A stretch of 64,000 nt of DNA from Paraneptunicella aestuarii (lineage in GTDB: Bacteria > Pseudomonadota > Gammaproteobacteria > Enterobacterales > Alteromonadaceae). The stretch covers positions 1,302,001 through 1,366,000 of the forward strand of contig NZ_CP074570.1 in the NCBI RefSeq assembly GCF_019900845.1, written 5' to 3'. Made by a program: the position numbers and the translations under genes. Under the pieces are notes generated by a model. That model made no database searches, was not told the DNA's origin, and saw only the letters and a list, made by a program, of their open reading frames with translations. Shown here in pieces: positions 19,663 to 28,219 of the stretch; position 1 is the stretch's first letter, and every line of letters starts with the position of its first letter.

Positions 19663-20409
19663 ATGCGCAATAAATCAATAATATTATTAGCAGTTTTAAC
19701 TTCTTTTGGCGTATTGGCAGAAGAGCAAGCAGAACAAAAACCATTTACGCTTGATGGTGAGGTGGGGCTTATATTTACCACGGGTAATACAGAAACCTCC
19801 TCATTTAAAGGTCGATTGAGCTCCCAACATGAATTGGAAATGTGGAGCAATGAGTACACGCTGGAAGCTTTGTATAAGCAAGACGAAGTGACTGATGACA
19901 GCGACAACACTGAAACCCAAACAACGGCTCAGAAGTTTTTCGTTTCTGGTCAGGGCAACTACAAGTTGAATGATCCTAACAATCGTTTGTTTGCGTTTGC
20001 TTCATACGAAGATGACAGGTTTAGCAGCTTTGACTATCAGGCTACTGTCGCAGGCGGTTGGAACAGCAAGGTGTGGGATGATAACGAATCCACTTTCTCT
20101 TACAGCTTGGGTCCGGGTTATTCGTTTGCTGAAACCATGGAAGGTGAAGATGCCAGCGGGTTCATCGTCCGTGGAGCGGTTAACTACAAGTGGAAGGTGT
20201 CTGACAATGCGACCTTCAAGCAGTTTCTGAGCACGGAAATTGGTAGCGATAACACCAAATCCAAGTCAGAAACCTCCGTTTCTGCCAAAGTAAACGGTTC
20301 AATGTCATTGAAGTTCTCTGTCATCCTTAATCACAACACTCAAGTGGATGATGGTATTGAGAATTTGGACACAGAGACCGCTGCGACCTTAGTTTATACT
20401 TTCTTCTAA
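19663..20409 (+). CDS. DUF481 (YdiY-like) outer membrane protein
   Basis: 248 residues. A signal peptide ends around VLAEEQ. The mature protein is a run of amphipathic strands with aromatic girdles (LGPGYSFAET, VNYKWKVSDNATFKQ) ending in TLVYTFF, whose terminal Phe is typical of outer-membrane barrels. It fits the DUF481 family; function unknown. AGGGGAGG lies just upstream of the ATG. A strong terminator follows. Confidence 0.85.
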   Translation: MRNKSIILLAVLTSFGVLAEEQAEQKPFTLDGEVGLIFTTGNTETSSFKGRLSSQHELEMWSNEYTLEALYKQDEVTDDSDNTETQTTAQKFFVSGQGNYKLNDPNNRLFAFASYEDDRFSSFDYQATVAGGWNSKVWDDNESTFSYSLGPGYSFAETMEGEDASGFIVRGAVNYKWKVSDNATFKQFLSTEIGSDNTKSKSETSVSAKVNGSMSLKFSVILNHNTQVDDGIENLDTETAATLVYTFF

Positions 20410-20431
20410 GCCAAAATAATCATCTTGTTAG

Positions 20432-20470
20432 CTGAGCATCAGATTGCTTCTGATGCTCAGGATTCTTTCT
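20432..20470 (+). terminator. Terminator after the DUF481 gene
   Basis: A perfect 11-bp stem CTGAGCATCAG (20432-20442) / CTGATGCTCAG (20450-20460), 7-base loop, followed by a T/C-rich tract that continues to about 20495. Confidence 0.85.
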
Positions 20471-20559
20471 TTCCTTCCTTTTCTTTTCCTTTCATCTCAT
20501 TCCTTTACGTTTAATCTCAATATGCATTTACCATTTTGGCGTTAATGTTATTACTGGAA

Positions 20560-20576
20560 TTGGTAATTTTTACCAA
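20560..20576. promoter_or_regulatory. Operator-like palindrome upstream of the CI-like gene pair
   Basis: A perfect inverted repeat TTGGTAA-TTT-TTACCAA, 80 bases before the first CI-like gene. A further half-site (TTTTTGGT) follows at about 20586. It is a plausible autoregulatory site for one of the two repressors. Confidence 0.55.
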
Positions 20577-20655
20577 AATTAATAATTTTTGGTGTACAAA
20601 ATAACCATAAATCGTTAGTCTTTATCGCCATAATAATTAACCTTGTTGTTGTTCA

Positions 20656-21111
20656 ATGACCAAAGAAGACTTTGATATTCACGCCACATTTGAGCGTATG
20701 TATAAAGCTTGTAATGTAAGCAATGATTTTCAATTAGCTCGATATCTGGATGTGACGGCGAGTACCGTGCAAAGCTGGCGCAATGCCAAACAGCCGCCGT
20801 TAAAAGCCTGCTATAAAATTTATATGCGTACTGGCAACCCTATCGAGTGGTTAATTCATGGGGAAAAGTCTGGTTTTGGACCTGTGTCAGAAGGCTCGCA
20901 ACAGGCACAAAAAAACAAGGCGATTTGCGTACCTGAAGTCATGTTTGCAGAAGCATTCTACAACGAACTTATTCTTGGAATGCGCATGGATCTGCTTCGC
21001 CCTACCGACCATTCCACCCCCGAAAACCTGCAAATGCTGGCGAAATCCTTATATCGCGAACTTAACGACACACTTGTATTGCCCACTTCCAAAAAGGAAA
21101 AAAGTGAATGA
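20656..21111 (+). CDS. CI-repressor-like helix-turn-helix regulator 1
   Basis: 151 residues. The N-terminal 70 residues form a phage CI-type helix-turn-helix (LARYLDVTASTVQSWRNAKQ, then NPIEWLIHGE). The C-terminal 80 residues are not a LexA/CI peptidase domain; no Ser-Lys dyad motif is visible. The next gene starts within its stop (ATGA), giving translational coupling. The two proteins share the domain plan but are clearly diverged, so they may act as a heteromeric or antagonistic pair; that is inference. Confidence 0.8.
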   Translation: MTKEDFDIHATFERMYKACNVSNDFQLARYLDVTASTVQSWRNAKQPPLKACYKIYMRTGNPIEWLIHGEKSGFGPVSEGSQQAQKNKAICVPEVMFAEAFYNELILGMRMDLLRPTDHSTPENLQMLAKSLYRELNDTLVLPTSKKEKSE

Positions 21112-21734
21112 AGCAAAGTTTGTTGGGAATATTAAAAAGCACGTTGCAAAAAGTGACACCCGAGCAAATACACAAAGTGCAAGGATATGACATTGACGAC
21201 ATTATTCTTCGCTTGCTGTTTGCTCTCGGCTCCGATTCCGAGCAAGCACTAGCTAAATGGTTGGATATGAGCGTTGACGAAATGCAACAGTGGAAAACCC
21301 AGGAAGAATTGCCCTTCGACGCCATTTTCAAGGTGGCAAAACACACCGGGGTGAGTATGGGATGGATGATCACCGGTGAGTGTGCTCGCTTTGAAGCGTC
21401 ATTAGTCGACGAGAAGAACTACCACGGCGTGTTGCTTCAGTGTAATGGCCATATTCTGGTAAGCCAGTTGGGTGCCATTAGTTATATGCGCAAAGAAATC
21501 AGCAACATGGTAAGTGAAGGTAAGTTAGAACTGTTAGAAGTGTTCACGGCTGCGCATTTTGCGTGGCTAGGTAAGAGTTTTTATGAAAGCCTGTTGCATG
21601 AACTGAAAAAACACCGGCCTGATATTACAGCGGACAATTCAACAAATAACGCGACAAATAATGAAACCAATAATGCAACGGAATCAGAGTCAGAGCAGCA
21701 ATCGAAAGTTGTCTCTTTTCCCACAAAGAAATAG
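21108..21734 (+). CDS. CI-repressor-like helix-turn-helix regulator 2
   Basis: 208 residues, coupled by a 4-base overlap to regulator 1. A helix-turn-helix lies around residues 25-85 (LAKWLDMSVDEMQQWKTQEE, then VSMGWMITGE). It has a longer C-terminal region (HGHILVSQLGAISYMRKEI-like strand and helix pattern) and a low-complexity Asn/Thr tail made of NNAT/NNET units. The gene ends 6 bases from the convergent small membrane protein gene. Confidence 0.8.
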   Translation: MKQSLLGILKSTLQKVTPEQIHKVQGYDIDDIILRLLFALGSDSEQALAKWLDMSVDEMQQWKTQEELPFDAIFKVAKHTGVSMGWMITGECARFEASLVDEKNYHGVLLQCNGHILVSQLGAISYMRKEISNMVSEGKLELLEVFTAAHFAWLGKSFYESLLHELKKHRPDITADNSTNNATNNETNNATESESEQQSKVVSFPTKK

Positions 21735-21740
21735 CAGCGT

Positions 21741-21992
21741 TTAACCCTTACTGAGAATGCGCAAGCGTTGTTTTTTGCGGGGCAGGTCGGCGATAAACTT
21801 GCTCCAGCGATTCATTTCAATAATGCGTTGTTCCTCCGGCATTTCCTGAATTTCCAGATACCACACCACAGCACGCTCATACACCGACTGCGGCACAAAA
21901 CCCGGCGAGAACTTTTTACTCACCATTTGGATCATTAAAATAATCACGCTAAAGAGGTAGGCGACGAACACGAGCTTGAATACGAATATCAT
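21741..21992 (-). CDS. Small membrane protein, third gene of repeat-peptide operon
   Basis: 83 residues. One N-terminal transmembrane helix (FKLVFVAYLFSVIILMIQMV) is followed by a charged cytosolic part ending in Arg/Lys. ATG 21992 is chosen since AGGA lies seven bases upstream; the frame also runs to an ATG at 22040. The start overlaps the preceding membrane gene by 44 bases, which suggests coupling. No known family is recognised. Confidence 0.6.
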   Translation of the reverse strand: MIFVFKLVFVAYLFSVIILMIQMVSKKFSPGFVPQSVYERAVVWYLEIQEMPEEQRIIEMNRWSKFIADLPRKKQRLRILSKG

Positions 21993-22470
21993 AAAGATTC
22001 CTGATAAGAGCGAAAATAAGATAAATACCCAGGCCAACATTGGATATAGGGATAATGTACTGATAAAAAATAGCGTAATACTCTGATTTAACGGTAATTG
22101 CGCTAAGGTATCTAAGAGTAATTAGAATATTTTGAGTGATAAGAAGCCAATTAAATGCATACGCCTCTGTGGATATAGCAATGTTTCTCCACACATGAAT
22201 TCTATAGACTACCCATACGGTTATAAAATTTATGGACACCCATAATCCTGTCCAAACAATTCTGGCAATATCGGGGTCGAGATAAGGAAGGCTGTCCCAT
22301 ACGGGTGAACGAACCGCATTGTTTGCAAATTCTGCTATACAAATAACCGTGGTTAGCAATGAAAGTGAGGTGGTCATTTGAAAATGCGCCACACTCACCA
22401 GGCAAATAATGATATATAAAAAAGGTAAAAAATCATCAATGGCAAAAACCGTTTCTAGAGACACTTCCAA
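21949..22470 (-). CDS. Multi-spanning membrane protein of repeat-peptide operon
   Basis: 173 residues with about five transmembrane helices (FLPFLYIIICLVSVAHF; LLTTVICIAEFA; IVWTGLWVSINFITVWVVY; AFNWLLITQNILITL; IIPISNVGLGIYLIFALI) and a basic C-terminus. The start used is TTG at 22470 with GGAA in front; no in-frame ATG is available near it. It lies 34 bases downstream of the secreted repeat-peptide gene and overlaps the next gene, so the three are probably one operon. No family is recognised; it could be an immunity, export or sensor partner of the peptide. Confidence 0.6.
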   Translation of the reverse strand: MEVSLETVFAIDDFLPFLYIIICLVSVAHFQMTTSLSLLTTVICIAEFANNAVRSPVWDSLPYLDPDIARIVWTGLWVSINFITVWVVYRIHVWRNIAISTEAYAFNWLLITQNILITLRYLSAITVKSEYYAIFYQYIIPISNVGLGIYLIFALIRNLYDIRIQARVRRLPL

Positions 22471-22504
22471 GTTTCCATTTTAAAGATTTTACCTCTCTAA
22501 TTAC

Positions 22505-22807
22505 TTAATTGTTGCTGGAAAAGCAGTATCCAAGCAAGCAAAGCTTATCTTCGGTTTGGTTAATGGTCGTTTGAGGATCTGGTGGGAAAGCACCGCCACC
22601 GCCTCTACTAACCGTATATGCCGTTTTATCAGGCGGGAAAGCACCGTCACCGCTTTTATTAACCGTATATGTCGCTTTTTCAGGTGGGAAAACACCGCCA
22701 CCGCTTTTAGCGATGGTAAAGCCTTGACTGCCAGAATTAGCCCATACACTCGACGAGGTAAAACCAAAGGTCAAAATAATGGTAAGTATAATAACCGTTC
22801 TATTCAT
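22505..22807 (-). CDS. Secreted small protein with three 17-residue repeats
   Basis: 100 residues. A signal peptide is predicted to be cut after VWA (residue 23). The mature part carries three tandem 17-residue repeats at 30-46, 47-63 and 64-80, with the pattern (F/Y)T(I/V)x(K/R)(S/G)GxGxFPPxxxx. It ends in a Cys90-Leu-Leu-Gly-Tyr-Cys95 pair that could form a disulphide. The start has a strong AGGAG at 8 bases. No known family is recognised. It is first of three genes, the others coding for membrane proteins, so an exported peptide with dedicated partners is plausible but unproven. Confidence 0.7.
   Translation of the reverse strand: MNRTVIILTIILTFGFTSSSVWANSGSQGFTIAKSGGGVFPPEKATYTVNKSGDGAFPPDKTAYTVSRGGGGAFPPDPQTTINQTEDKLCLLGYCFSSNN
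22568..22720 (-). repeat. 51-bp in-frame tandem repeat, three copies
   Basis: The DNA behind the three 17-residue repeats of the secreted protein. The unit length is a multiple of three, so copy number could change without frameshift. Confidence 0.75.
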
Positions 22808-23149
22808 ATCTTCAACTCCTAAATGGTAATTCTAATTACGTTTTCCTTTGTGTGACGCATTTATCAATAAAGGATAAAAAGATATTACTGGTATTCAGAA
22901 GGGGAGGCTATACAAGCGAAAGATATGTCAAAAGCGCGTGGGCGCTGCTTTTGCTGTCATGGCGTACTTGATACGCCATCCAGTCTTTTCTCTTTGATTT
23001 GAACCAACTGTTGCTAACAGAACCCGAAGCGCGTTTATGCTGGCATTCCGGGTTTGTATTAAACACTTATATAAACCATATCCGGCTTTTACTTGGGGTT
23101 TAATGCGTTGCTTGGGATATCATCGGTTTAAGGAGTGTCCGATAAATTG
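22808..23149. other. Intergenic region with a palindromic repeat fragment
   Basis: 342 bases. Next to 22807 are the ribosome-binding site and probable promoter of the repeat-peptide gene. At about 22957-22984 the inverted repeat ATGGCGTA-N5-TACGCCAT occurs, the same hairpin that forms part of the elements at 46.4 and 57.3 kb. The rest shows no credible gene. Confidence 0.55.
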
Positions 23150-23629
23150 CTACAACAGCTTCTGGCTTGATACCACAACACCGTTGTTGTCTGCATATAC
23201 GTATTCGCCCGGGATCAAGTCAATTCCACCGAAATGCAAAGGTACGTTTAGGTCGCCGATGCCGCGTTTTTCGGTTTTTACTGGCACTGTGCCGAGGGCT
23301 TGAACGCCTAAATCCAGCGTATTGATGATATCTACATCACGAATACGTCCGTAAATGATGATCCCTTCCCAGCCATTTTCTACAGCCTTTTCGGCAATCA
23401 TATCGCCCAACAGAGCACGACGAGCAGAGCCTCCGCCATCGACAACCATCACTTTGCCTTTGCCGGGTTGATTGGCTTGATCTTTAACTAATGAATTGTC
23501 TTCAAAACACTTGATGGTGACAATTTCACCGCAGAAGGTTTTGCGGCTGCCGTAGTTGTTTAGGTCTATCTCTAGAACTCGAACGGCATCTGGGTGGTCG
23601 TCACATAGATCCGGGGTTGAAAATGACAT
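23150..23629 (-). CDS. rraA: RraA-family protein (ribonuclease E activity regulator)
   Basis: 159 residues. It matches the RraA fold, with an N-terminal [10 protein letters not shown], central [33 protein letters not shown] and [13 protein letters not shown]. RraA binds RNase E and lowers its activity; distant relatives in the same fold are aldolases, but length and motifs fit RraA. ATG 23629 is chosen, with AGGAG 8 bases upstream; the frame stays open upstream to 23680 without a ribosome-binding site. It stands alone among repeats rather than next to menA as in E. coli. Confidence 0.9.
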   Translation of the reverse strand: MSFSTPDLCDDHPDAVRVLEIDLNNYGSRKTFCGEIVTIKCFEDNSLVKDQANQPGKGKVMVVDGGGSARRALLGDMIAEKAVENGWEGIIIYGRIRDVDIINTLDLGVQALGTVPVKTEKRGIGDLNVPLHFGGIDLIPGEYVYADNNGVVVSSQKLL

Positions 23630-23757
23630 TAGCATTGCTCCTTGGCTGAGTTTATCCAAAGCATAACGGATCTCTGGCATTCCTTCCTATGGCTTCTGGT
23701 GAATGTTGAACATTTCAGATGCTTGTGTATTGCTGTTGCTTCGGAGGGATAGGATAT

Positions 23758-23885
23758 ACTGACCTTCGTCAGCATGACGGCGTAGGCGGAATTGGCGTTT
23801 GAGATGCTGATATTCGTCAGCATGACGACGTAGGCGGAATCGGCGTTTGAGATGCTGATATTCATCAGCATGACGACGTAGGAAA
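23758..23885. repeat. 48-bp tandem repeat, about 2.6 copies, with hairpins
   Basis: Two full 48-base units (start CTGA(C/T)(C/A)TTCGTCAGC, end GTTTGAGATG) and a partial third. Each carries a small stem-loop GCTGA-N6-TCAGC. Next to it at about 23917-23940 is a REP-like sequence (TTCTGGCGAAGGCCGGAA, stem CTGGC/GCCGG). Minus-strand frames across it are repetitive and are not considered genes. The whole stretch 23630-23964 lies between rraA and hicB and carries no other feature. Confidence 0.75.
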
Positions 23886-23964
23886 GAATACATTATTGCT
23901 TCCTGAAACCTCGTCATTCTGGCGAAGGCCGGAATCTCTTAATGTTTGTTGTGGAATTTATCTT

Positions 23965-24306
23965 TTACTGTCCATTGGCGATGGTATTTGATATTGAATC
24001 AACAACAAGTTGATTAATACTCTTTCCCGAGGCTGCTGCTTTCAAAACCAAACTTTCGTGTAGTTCCGGGCTTATGCGGACGTTAAATTTTCCTGAATAT
24101 TGTTTTTGAGGAGAAACTCCGTCTTCTAGGCACATCTTGAGAAACATATCCAGAGACAACTTACCTTCTTTATGAAGGCCACTAATATCTGATGCGTAAA
24201 AGTCTGCGCCACCATTTAAATTAATGAATTCTCCTCTGAACATATCAATTTCAGGATCATATTGAATGACGGCATCATAACCATCAATTTTCATAACATT
24301 TATCAT
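23965..24306 (-). CDS. hicB: HicB-family antitoxin
   Basis: 113 residues. The N-terminal degenerate RNase-H-like HicB fold (YDAVIQYDPEIDMFRGEFINL) is followed by a C-terminal ribbon-helix-helix DNA-binding part (YSGKFNVRISPELHESLVLKA, in two pieces by eye; then SINQLVVDSI). It neutralises HicA and represses its own promoter. It overlaps hicA by 4 bases (ATGA), toxin gene first, the usual order for this group. Confidence 0.9.
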   Translation of the reverse strand: MINVMKIDGYDAVIQYDPEIDMFRGEFINLNGGADFYASDISGLHKEGKLSLDMFLKMCLEDGVSPQKQYSGKFNVRISPELHESLVLKAAASGKSINQLVVDSISNTIANGQ

Positions 24307-24557
24307 GGCGTTACTCCGTTTGATTCCAACCAGCGCTTAATGCTACTTACCGCACCTTTATCTGTATCCGGCGAGGGATGCGGACGATGAAACACTCGGC
24401 GTTCTCCGAATAATCTGACACCAATACGAGATCCTTCCCCTTCCGTTAATTCTGCGCCCAACTCAACGAACAGTTGTTCAATGTCTTTCCATTTCACATT
24501 TCCACTCACAGGTCGATTAAAAATGAGCTCGAGGGTTTTTTGATATTTCCTTTTCAT
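24303..24557 (-). CDS. hicA: HicA-family toxin (mRNA interferase)
   Basis: 84 residues. It has the small dsRBD-like fold with the catalytic His in FHRPHPSPDTDKGAV and the terminal LESNGVTP typical of HicA; Lys/Arg-rich N-terminus. It cleaves mRNA when free of HicB. The predicted transcription start is only about five bases before its ATG, so translation is expected to be weak (see the promoter entry). Confidence 0.9.
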   Translation of the reverse strand: MKRKYQKTLELIFNRPVSGNVKWKDIEQLFVELGAELTEGEGSRIGVRLFGERRVFHRPHPSPDTDKGAVSSIKRWLESNGVTP

Positions 24558-24568
24558 TCATGCCATCC

Positions 24569-24597
24569 ATATTAGTACTATAAAATAGTACCGTCAA
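24569..24597 (-). promoter_or_regulatory. hicAB promoter with palindromic spacer
   Basis: On the minus strand TTGACG (24597-24592) and TAATAT (24574-24569) form near-consensus -35 and -10 elements with a 17-base spacer. The spacer itself is a perfect inverted repeat, written on the plus strand as GTACTAT-AAA-ATAGTAC. It is a strong candidate for the HicB binding site. Confidence 0.8.
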
Positions 24598-24865
24598 TTT
24601 AAGAGTCAATGGGGGGATTCAGATGCATTAGGCAATGGACGTACACGTCATTAGCCTTTTGTTTTGGGGATGTGATGGCGGCACAAATAAAAGTCGCGGT
24701 CGATGGGGATTGTGATTTTTGCGTCATATTCATTCCTTGAAAAAGAGAGTCCTAAAAATATAAAAGCCTTTGGCTACGGCTCAGTCGCAATGTATTGACT
24801 GGCAGATTGCCAAAAGTGCTATGAGTAAAAGTACAGAAAAAAGAGAACTTATCAAGCTGCCATTT
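24598..24865. other. Intergenic region without recognised features
   Basis: 268 bases (308 bases from hicA to the barrel gene). I see no ORF, repeat copy or clear terminator here. Confidence 0.4.
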
Positions 24866-25780
24866 TTAAATGGTTAACTTCAATCCTAACTGAAAACGCG
24901 ATTGTCCCTGATGAAATTTCAGTTTGGAAAACCAGCTTAGTGACCATTCAGCGATGAGTTCGCTTTCCAGTTCCACGGTGAACGCGTGTCCGAAATCCAC
25001 GAAGTCTTCGGTGAGTTCTGCTCGTGCGCCAAAGGCTTCATTTACATAGCTGTAGTAGGCAAATAGCTCTATTTCATGGTTATTAATTAATAGATTTCGA
25101 GAGTTGCTGAGCACCAGCTTTGAATGCTGCGTATCAAGGTTGTTGAGCAATTCTATCGCGTATTCTGTTTCGCTGTTTTCAGGGTGATAACGTATTTCAC
25201 CTCGAACGAAATTGTCATCCAGCATGTGGTCTATGCCAAGCTCGTAGCTCCATTGTTCTGAGAAATCTACCGATACTTCCAGTTCAACATAATCCAGATT
25301 CTGTGGGCTTCTGATGGTGGGGGAGTCGAGATGAGCAAGTTCCCCTACAACAAATTCGAGTTTGATGTCTTTGGTGGGTGAGTAAACTTGTCTGGCTCCG
25401 GTTATCCAGCCATCTTTGGATAATCCCGTCGAGGCGACTTTGCCCTTGTAGGTAGGAATAACGCCAAACTCACTTTTGCCATATTGGCTTTCGTACCGGG
25501 CGAAAAAGCGCCTTAAGTAAATATGCTGGGTGTGCTGAGCATTAATGGTGTTGTAGCTGGACGCGAATTCCTCCCCTGTACTGACAAAACCATGCAGGCT
25601 CCATGCTGAAGTATCAAATTGATATTGCGGCTGCCAGCGTACTTTATATTGATAACGAGGATCTTTTTCGTGCCTTGCGTCAAAGCGGCTTTCCAACTCT
25701 AGTTTGGAATGAAAGCCACTCGCCCAGCCGAGCTGAGCGAATAGGAGTGGGGCTATTAAAAGCAAACGAGTTATTTTCAT
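24866..25780 (-). CDS. Probable outer membrane beta-barrel protein
   Basis: 304 residues. A signal peptide ends at about WAS (residue 21). The rest is alternating amphipathic strands with many Tyr/Trp/Phe (YKVRWQPQYQFDTSAWSLHGF, here two strands), ending LGLKLTI. No named family is recognised. It is the third gene of a minus-strand set behind a cupredoxin-like gene and a GGDEF/EAL gene, with an 80-base gap, so it may be cotranscribed and linked to their job. Confidence 0.65.
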   Translation of the reverse strand: MKITRLLLIAPLLFAQLGWASGFHSKLELESRFDARHEKDPRYQYKVRWQPQYQFDTSAWSLHGFVSTGEEFASSYNTINAQHTQHIYLRRFFARYESQYGKSEFGVIPTYKGKVASTGLSKDGWITGARQVYSPTKDIKLEFVVGELAHLDSPTIRSPQNLDYVELEVSVDFSEQWSYELGIDHMLDDNFVRGEIRYHPENSETEYAIELLNNLDTQHSKLVLSNSRNLLINNHEIELFAYYSYVNEAFGARAELTEDFVDFGHAFTVELESELIAEWSLSWFSKLKFHQGQSRFQLGLKLTI

Positions 25781-25861
25781 TTGCTCAGCATAGCCGAGGG
25801 TTAAATTAGCTGTCGATGTTTATTTTTATTCTAAATATGACAAACCGATTTAAACGTATCT

Positions 25862-28219
25862 TTAGGCTTCTGCGTGTGCCTTATGTTTTGTCTGATACTC
25901 TTCCAGCCAGGCTCTGAAATCTGGCGCGGGCAGTGGGCGGCTTAAATAAAAACCTTGTGCCTTGGTACAACCCATTTCAGCTAACAAGTTTAAGGATTCT
26001 TCATCTTCCACACCTTCGGCAACGGTGTTTAGGCCAAGGTTTTGAGCCAGTGAAATGAGCGTGCGAACCATGATGCGATCATCTTCATTGGAAGCCAGTT
26101 CCAATACAAAGGCTTTATCTATCTTTAACTCTTTGACCGGCATCTTCTTCAATTGAGCCATTGATGAATAACCCGTACCGAAGTCATCGATGGATAGAGC
26201 AATACCCATGCGTTGTAGCGTGTTTAAGGCTTTTAAGGCGCTTTCGGGCTCAGACATAACGGCGCTTTCAGTGACTTCCAGCGTGAGCGCATCGCTATCT
26301 GTATTGTGCTCCGACATCAATTCAGCGACATACGCTGGAAGCGTCATATCGACCAAATCTACCGCCGATATGTTGATGGCGATGCCAATTTGATGCCCGG
26401 CTTCTGCCCATTCTTGCTGCTGTTTAAAAGCTTCCTTCAATACCCAATGAGTGACGTCTCGAATCGCGCCAGTTTGTTCTGCTAACGGAATAAATTCGTC
26501 AGGTGGTATGAAGCCGTGTGTGGGATGGATCCATCTAACCAGACATTCCACGGTTGATATTCTGCCTTCTGCAATGGCTAGTTTGGGCTGGTAATAAAGC
26601 TTTAATTGTCCCTCAGCAACCGCTCCGCGCAGTTCCGACATTAAACTCAGGCGTTGCACGGAGTGTTTGTTCAAGCTGGGTTGATAGATAGCATAAGGGA
26701 AATGCTGACCTTTGCATGTGTAGAGCGCAATATCGACACATTGCATTAACTCATGGGCGGTTTTGCCATCTTTCGGGTAGCAGGCAATACCCATACTCAC
26801 GTCGACATCCAGTGTAAGCTGGCTAACTAAGAAAGGACGTTGAAATAAGGCGGAAAAGTTTTCTGCAATGGTTTTGGGGTTTTGTCCATTGGTGTGATCA
26901 ATAACGATACCGAATTCATCGCCACCCATGTGGGCGATAAAAACGCCTTGATAAGCTGCGTCACGTAAGCGTTTGGCAATATCTTGCAGGAGTTTGTCAC
27001 CAATATCATGACCCACCGTGTCGTTGATATCTTTGAAGCGATCCAGATCCATCATCAAGACGGCGAGTTCTGAGTCAGGATTGGCCTCTATCTGCTTGCC
27101 TAAATGCTGCAAAAACTGGTTTCGGTTGGGCAACTCTGTGAGTGAGTCAAAATAAGCCAGTTTCTGAATTTCTTCTTCGCGCGATTTAATACCTTCCTGC
27201 ATCTCGCTGATTGCAGCCGACAGCGTTGAGACTTCATTGGTGCTACATGAAGGAAACTGCGACACGTATTCACCTTGGCGAATTTTGTTGGCAACCGCGA
27301 CCAGCTTGGTGATAGGGGAAGTGATGCCATTAGATAAAATCATCGCTGCCAGTAATGCCATAACGGCTGCGATTGCCAGAATACCAATGAGCTGCACCAG
27401 CAGACTGTTATAGGATAAATAGGCTTTTTCTTCTTTGGTTGCCAGTAAAAGGTAGGTGGGGGTCTCGTTCCATGAACCAAACTCGGAAACCGAATAGATA
27501 TATTGTGTCATATCGCCTTGAAACTGGTTTAAGCCTGATTCAAGAGCAATCTGTTGTGCGGTGAGTTGTTCTCTTAATTCAGAAGAAAAGGTGCTGCCAA
27601 TGATCTGGTGATTCGCACCCAGTACCAGTAGCGTGATTTCCATATCTGTTAGCTCGACTAATTCGGGTGTAATGAGTTTACGTGCGTCAATACCCATGAT
27701 TAACCAGGCGTTGATATTACGTGACGATTCGACAAATTTAACCGGAGCTGCTTTCAATAAGTAAAATTCCCCGGCAATTTTTATAATTTGGGTGGTATTG
27801 GGGGAAAGATTGCGAGGCTCAAGCTTCTGAGCAGCAATATCTTTTGTGTTTGATGTGGTCAATACAGAGCCTTGTGCATCAAGTACCCAAGCGATATCGG
27901 CATCATTGCGGCGTTGGTAATTCTGCAAGGCCACCAGCAAGCTCATGGGGTCGCTCTCGCCAGTGACAATGAGTTGCTTAAAGCTGAAGTCCTTACTGAC
28001 GGTATTCAACGCTTCTTGCAGTGCGTTGCCCCGGTTGGTGATCTTGTCTTTGACAACGTTCGTTGAAGTTCGGGCATGATCTTGCAACTGCCCGGTGGAG
28101 TGTTTGTAGGTGGCAGATTGAACCGTATACAGGGTAACAATGACGATAACGCCCAACATCAACAGGAAGTTGAGCAGCATCCTGACTTTGAGTGAATTAA
28201 GTAGACCTTTCTTATTCAT
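25862..28219 (-). CDS. Membrane GGDEF/EAL cyclic-di-GMP signalling protein
   Basis: 785 residues. TM helix 1 (about 15-37), a periplasmic sensor region to about 270, TM helix 2 (LIGILAIAAVMALLAAMIL), a HAMP linker, then GGDEF (intact GGDEF at 432-436) and EAL domains. The EAL signature reads ECL (Glu558 kept), with DDFGTGYSS and KIDKAFV downstream, so phosphodiesterase activity is plausible. The start is uncertain: ATG 28219 overlaps the cupredoxin gene by 8 bases, ATG 28249 by 38. It probably couples a periplasmic signal to c-di-GMP level. Confidence 0.9.
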   Translation of the reverse strand: MNKKGLLNSLKVRMLLNFLLMLGVIVIVTLYTVQSATYKHSTGQLQDHARTSTNVVKDKITNRGNALQEALNTVSKDFSFKQLIVTGESDPMSLLVALQNYQRRNDADIAWVLDAQGSVLTTSNTKDIAAQKLEPRNLSPNTTQIIKIAGEFYLLKAAPVKFVESSRNINAWLIMGIDARKLITPELVELTDMEITLLVLGANHQIIGSTFSSELREQLTAQQIALESGLNQFQGDMTQYIYSVSEFGSWNETPTYLLLATKEEKAYLSYNSLLVQLIGILAIAAVMALLAAMILSNGITSPITKLVAVANKIRQGEYVSQFPSCSTNEVSTLSAAISEMQEGIKSREEEIQKLAYFDSLTELPNRNQFLQHLGKQIEANPDSELAVLMMDLDRFKDINDTVGHDIGDKLLQDIAKRLRDAAYQGVFIAHMGGDEFGIVIDHTNGQNPKTIAENFSALFQRPFLVSQLTLDVDVSMGIACYPKDGKTAHELMQCVDIALYTCKGQHFPYAIYQPSLNKHSVQRLSLMSELRGAVAEGQLKLYYQPKLAIAEGRISTVECLVRWIHPTHGFIPPDEFIPLAEQTGAIRDVTHWVLKEAFKQQQEWAEAGHQIGIAINISAVDLVDMTLPAYVAELMSEHNTDSDALTLEVTESAVMSEPESALKALNTLQRMGIALSIDDFGTGYSSMAQLKKMPVKELKIDKAFVLELASNEDDRIMVRTLISLAQNLGLNTVAEGVEDEESLNLLAEMGCTKAQGFYLSRPLPAPDFRAWLEEYQTKHKAHAEA

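Noticed and set aside
23629..23917. Two minus-strand frames with repeated HLKRRFRLRRHADE-like sequence
   Set aside because: They are translations of the 48-base tandem repeat.
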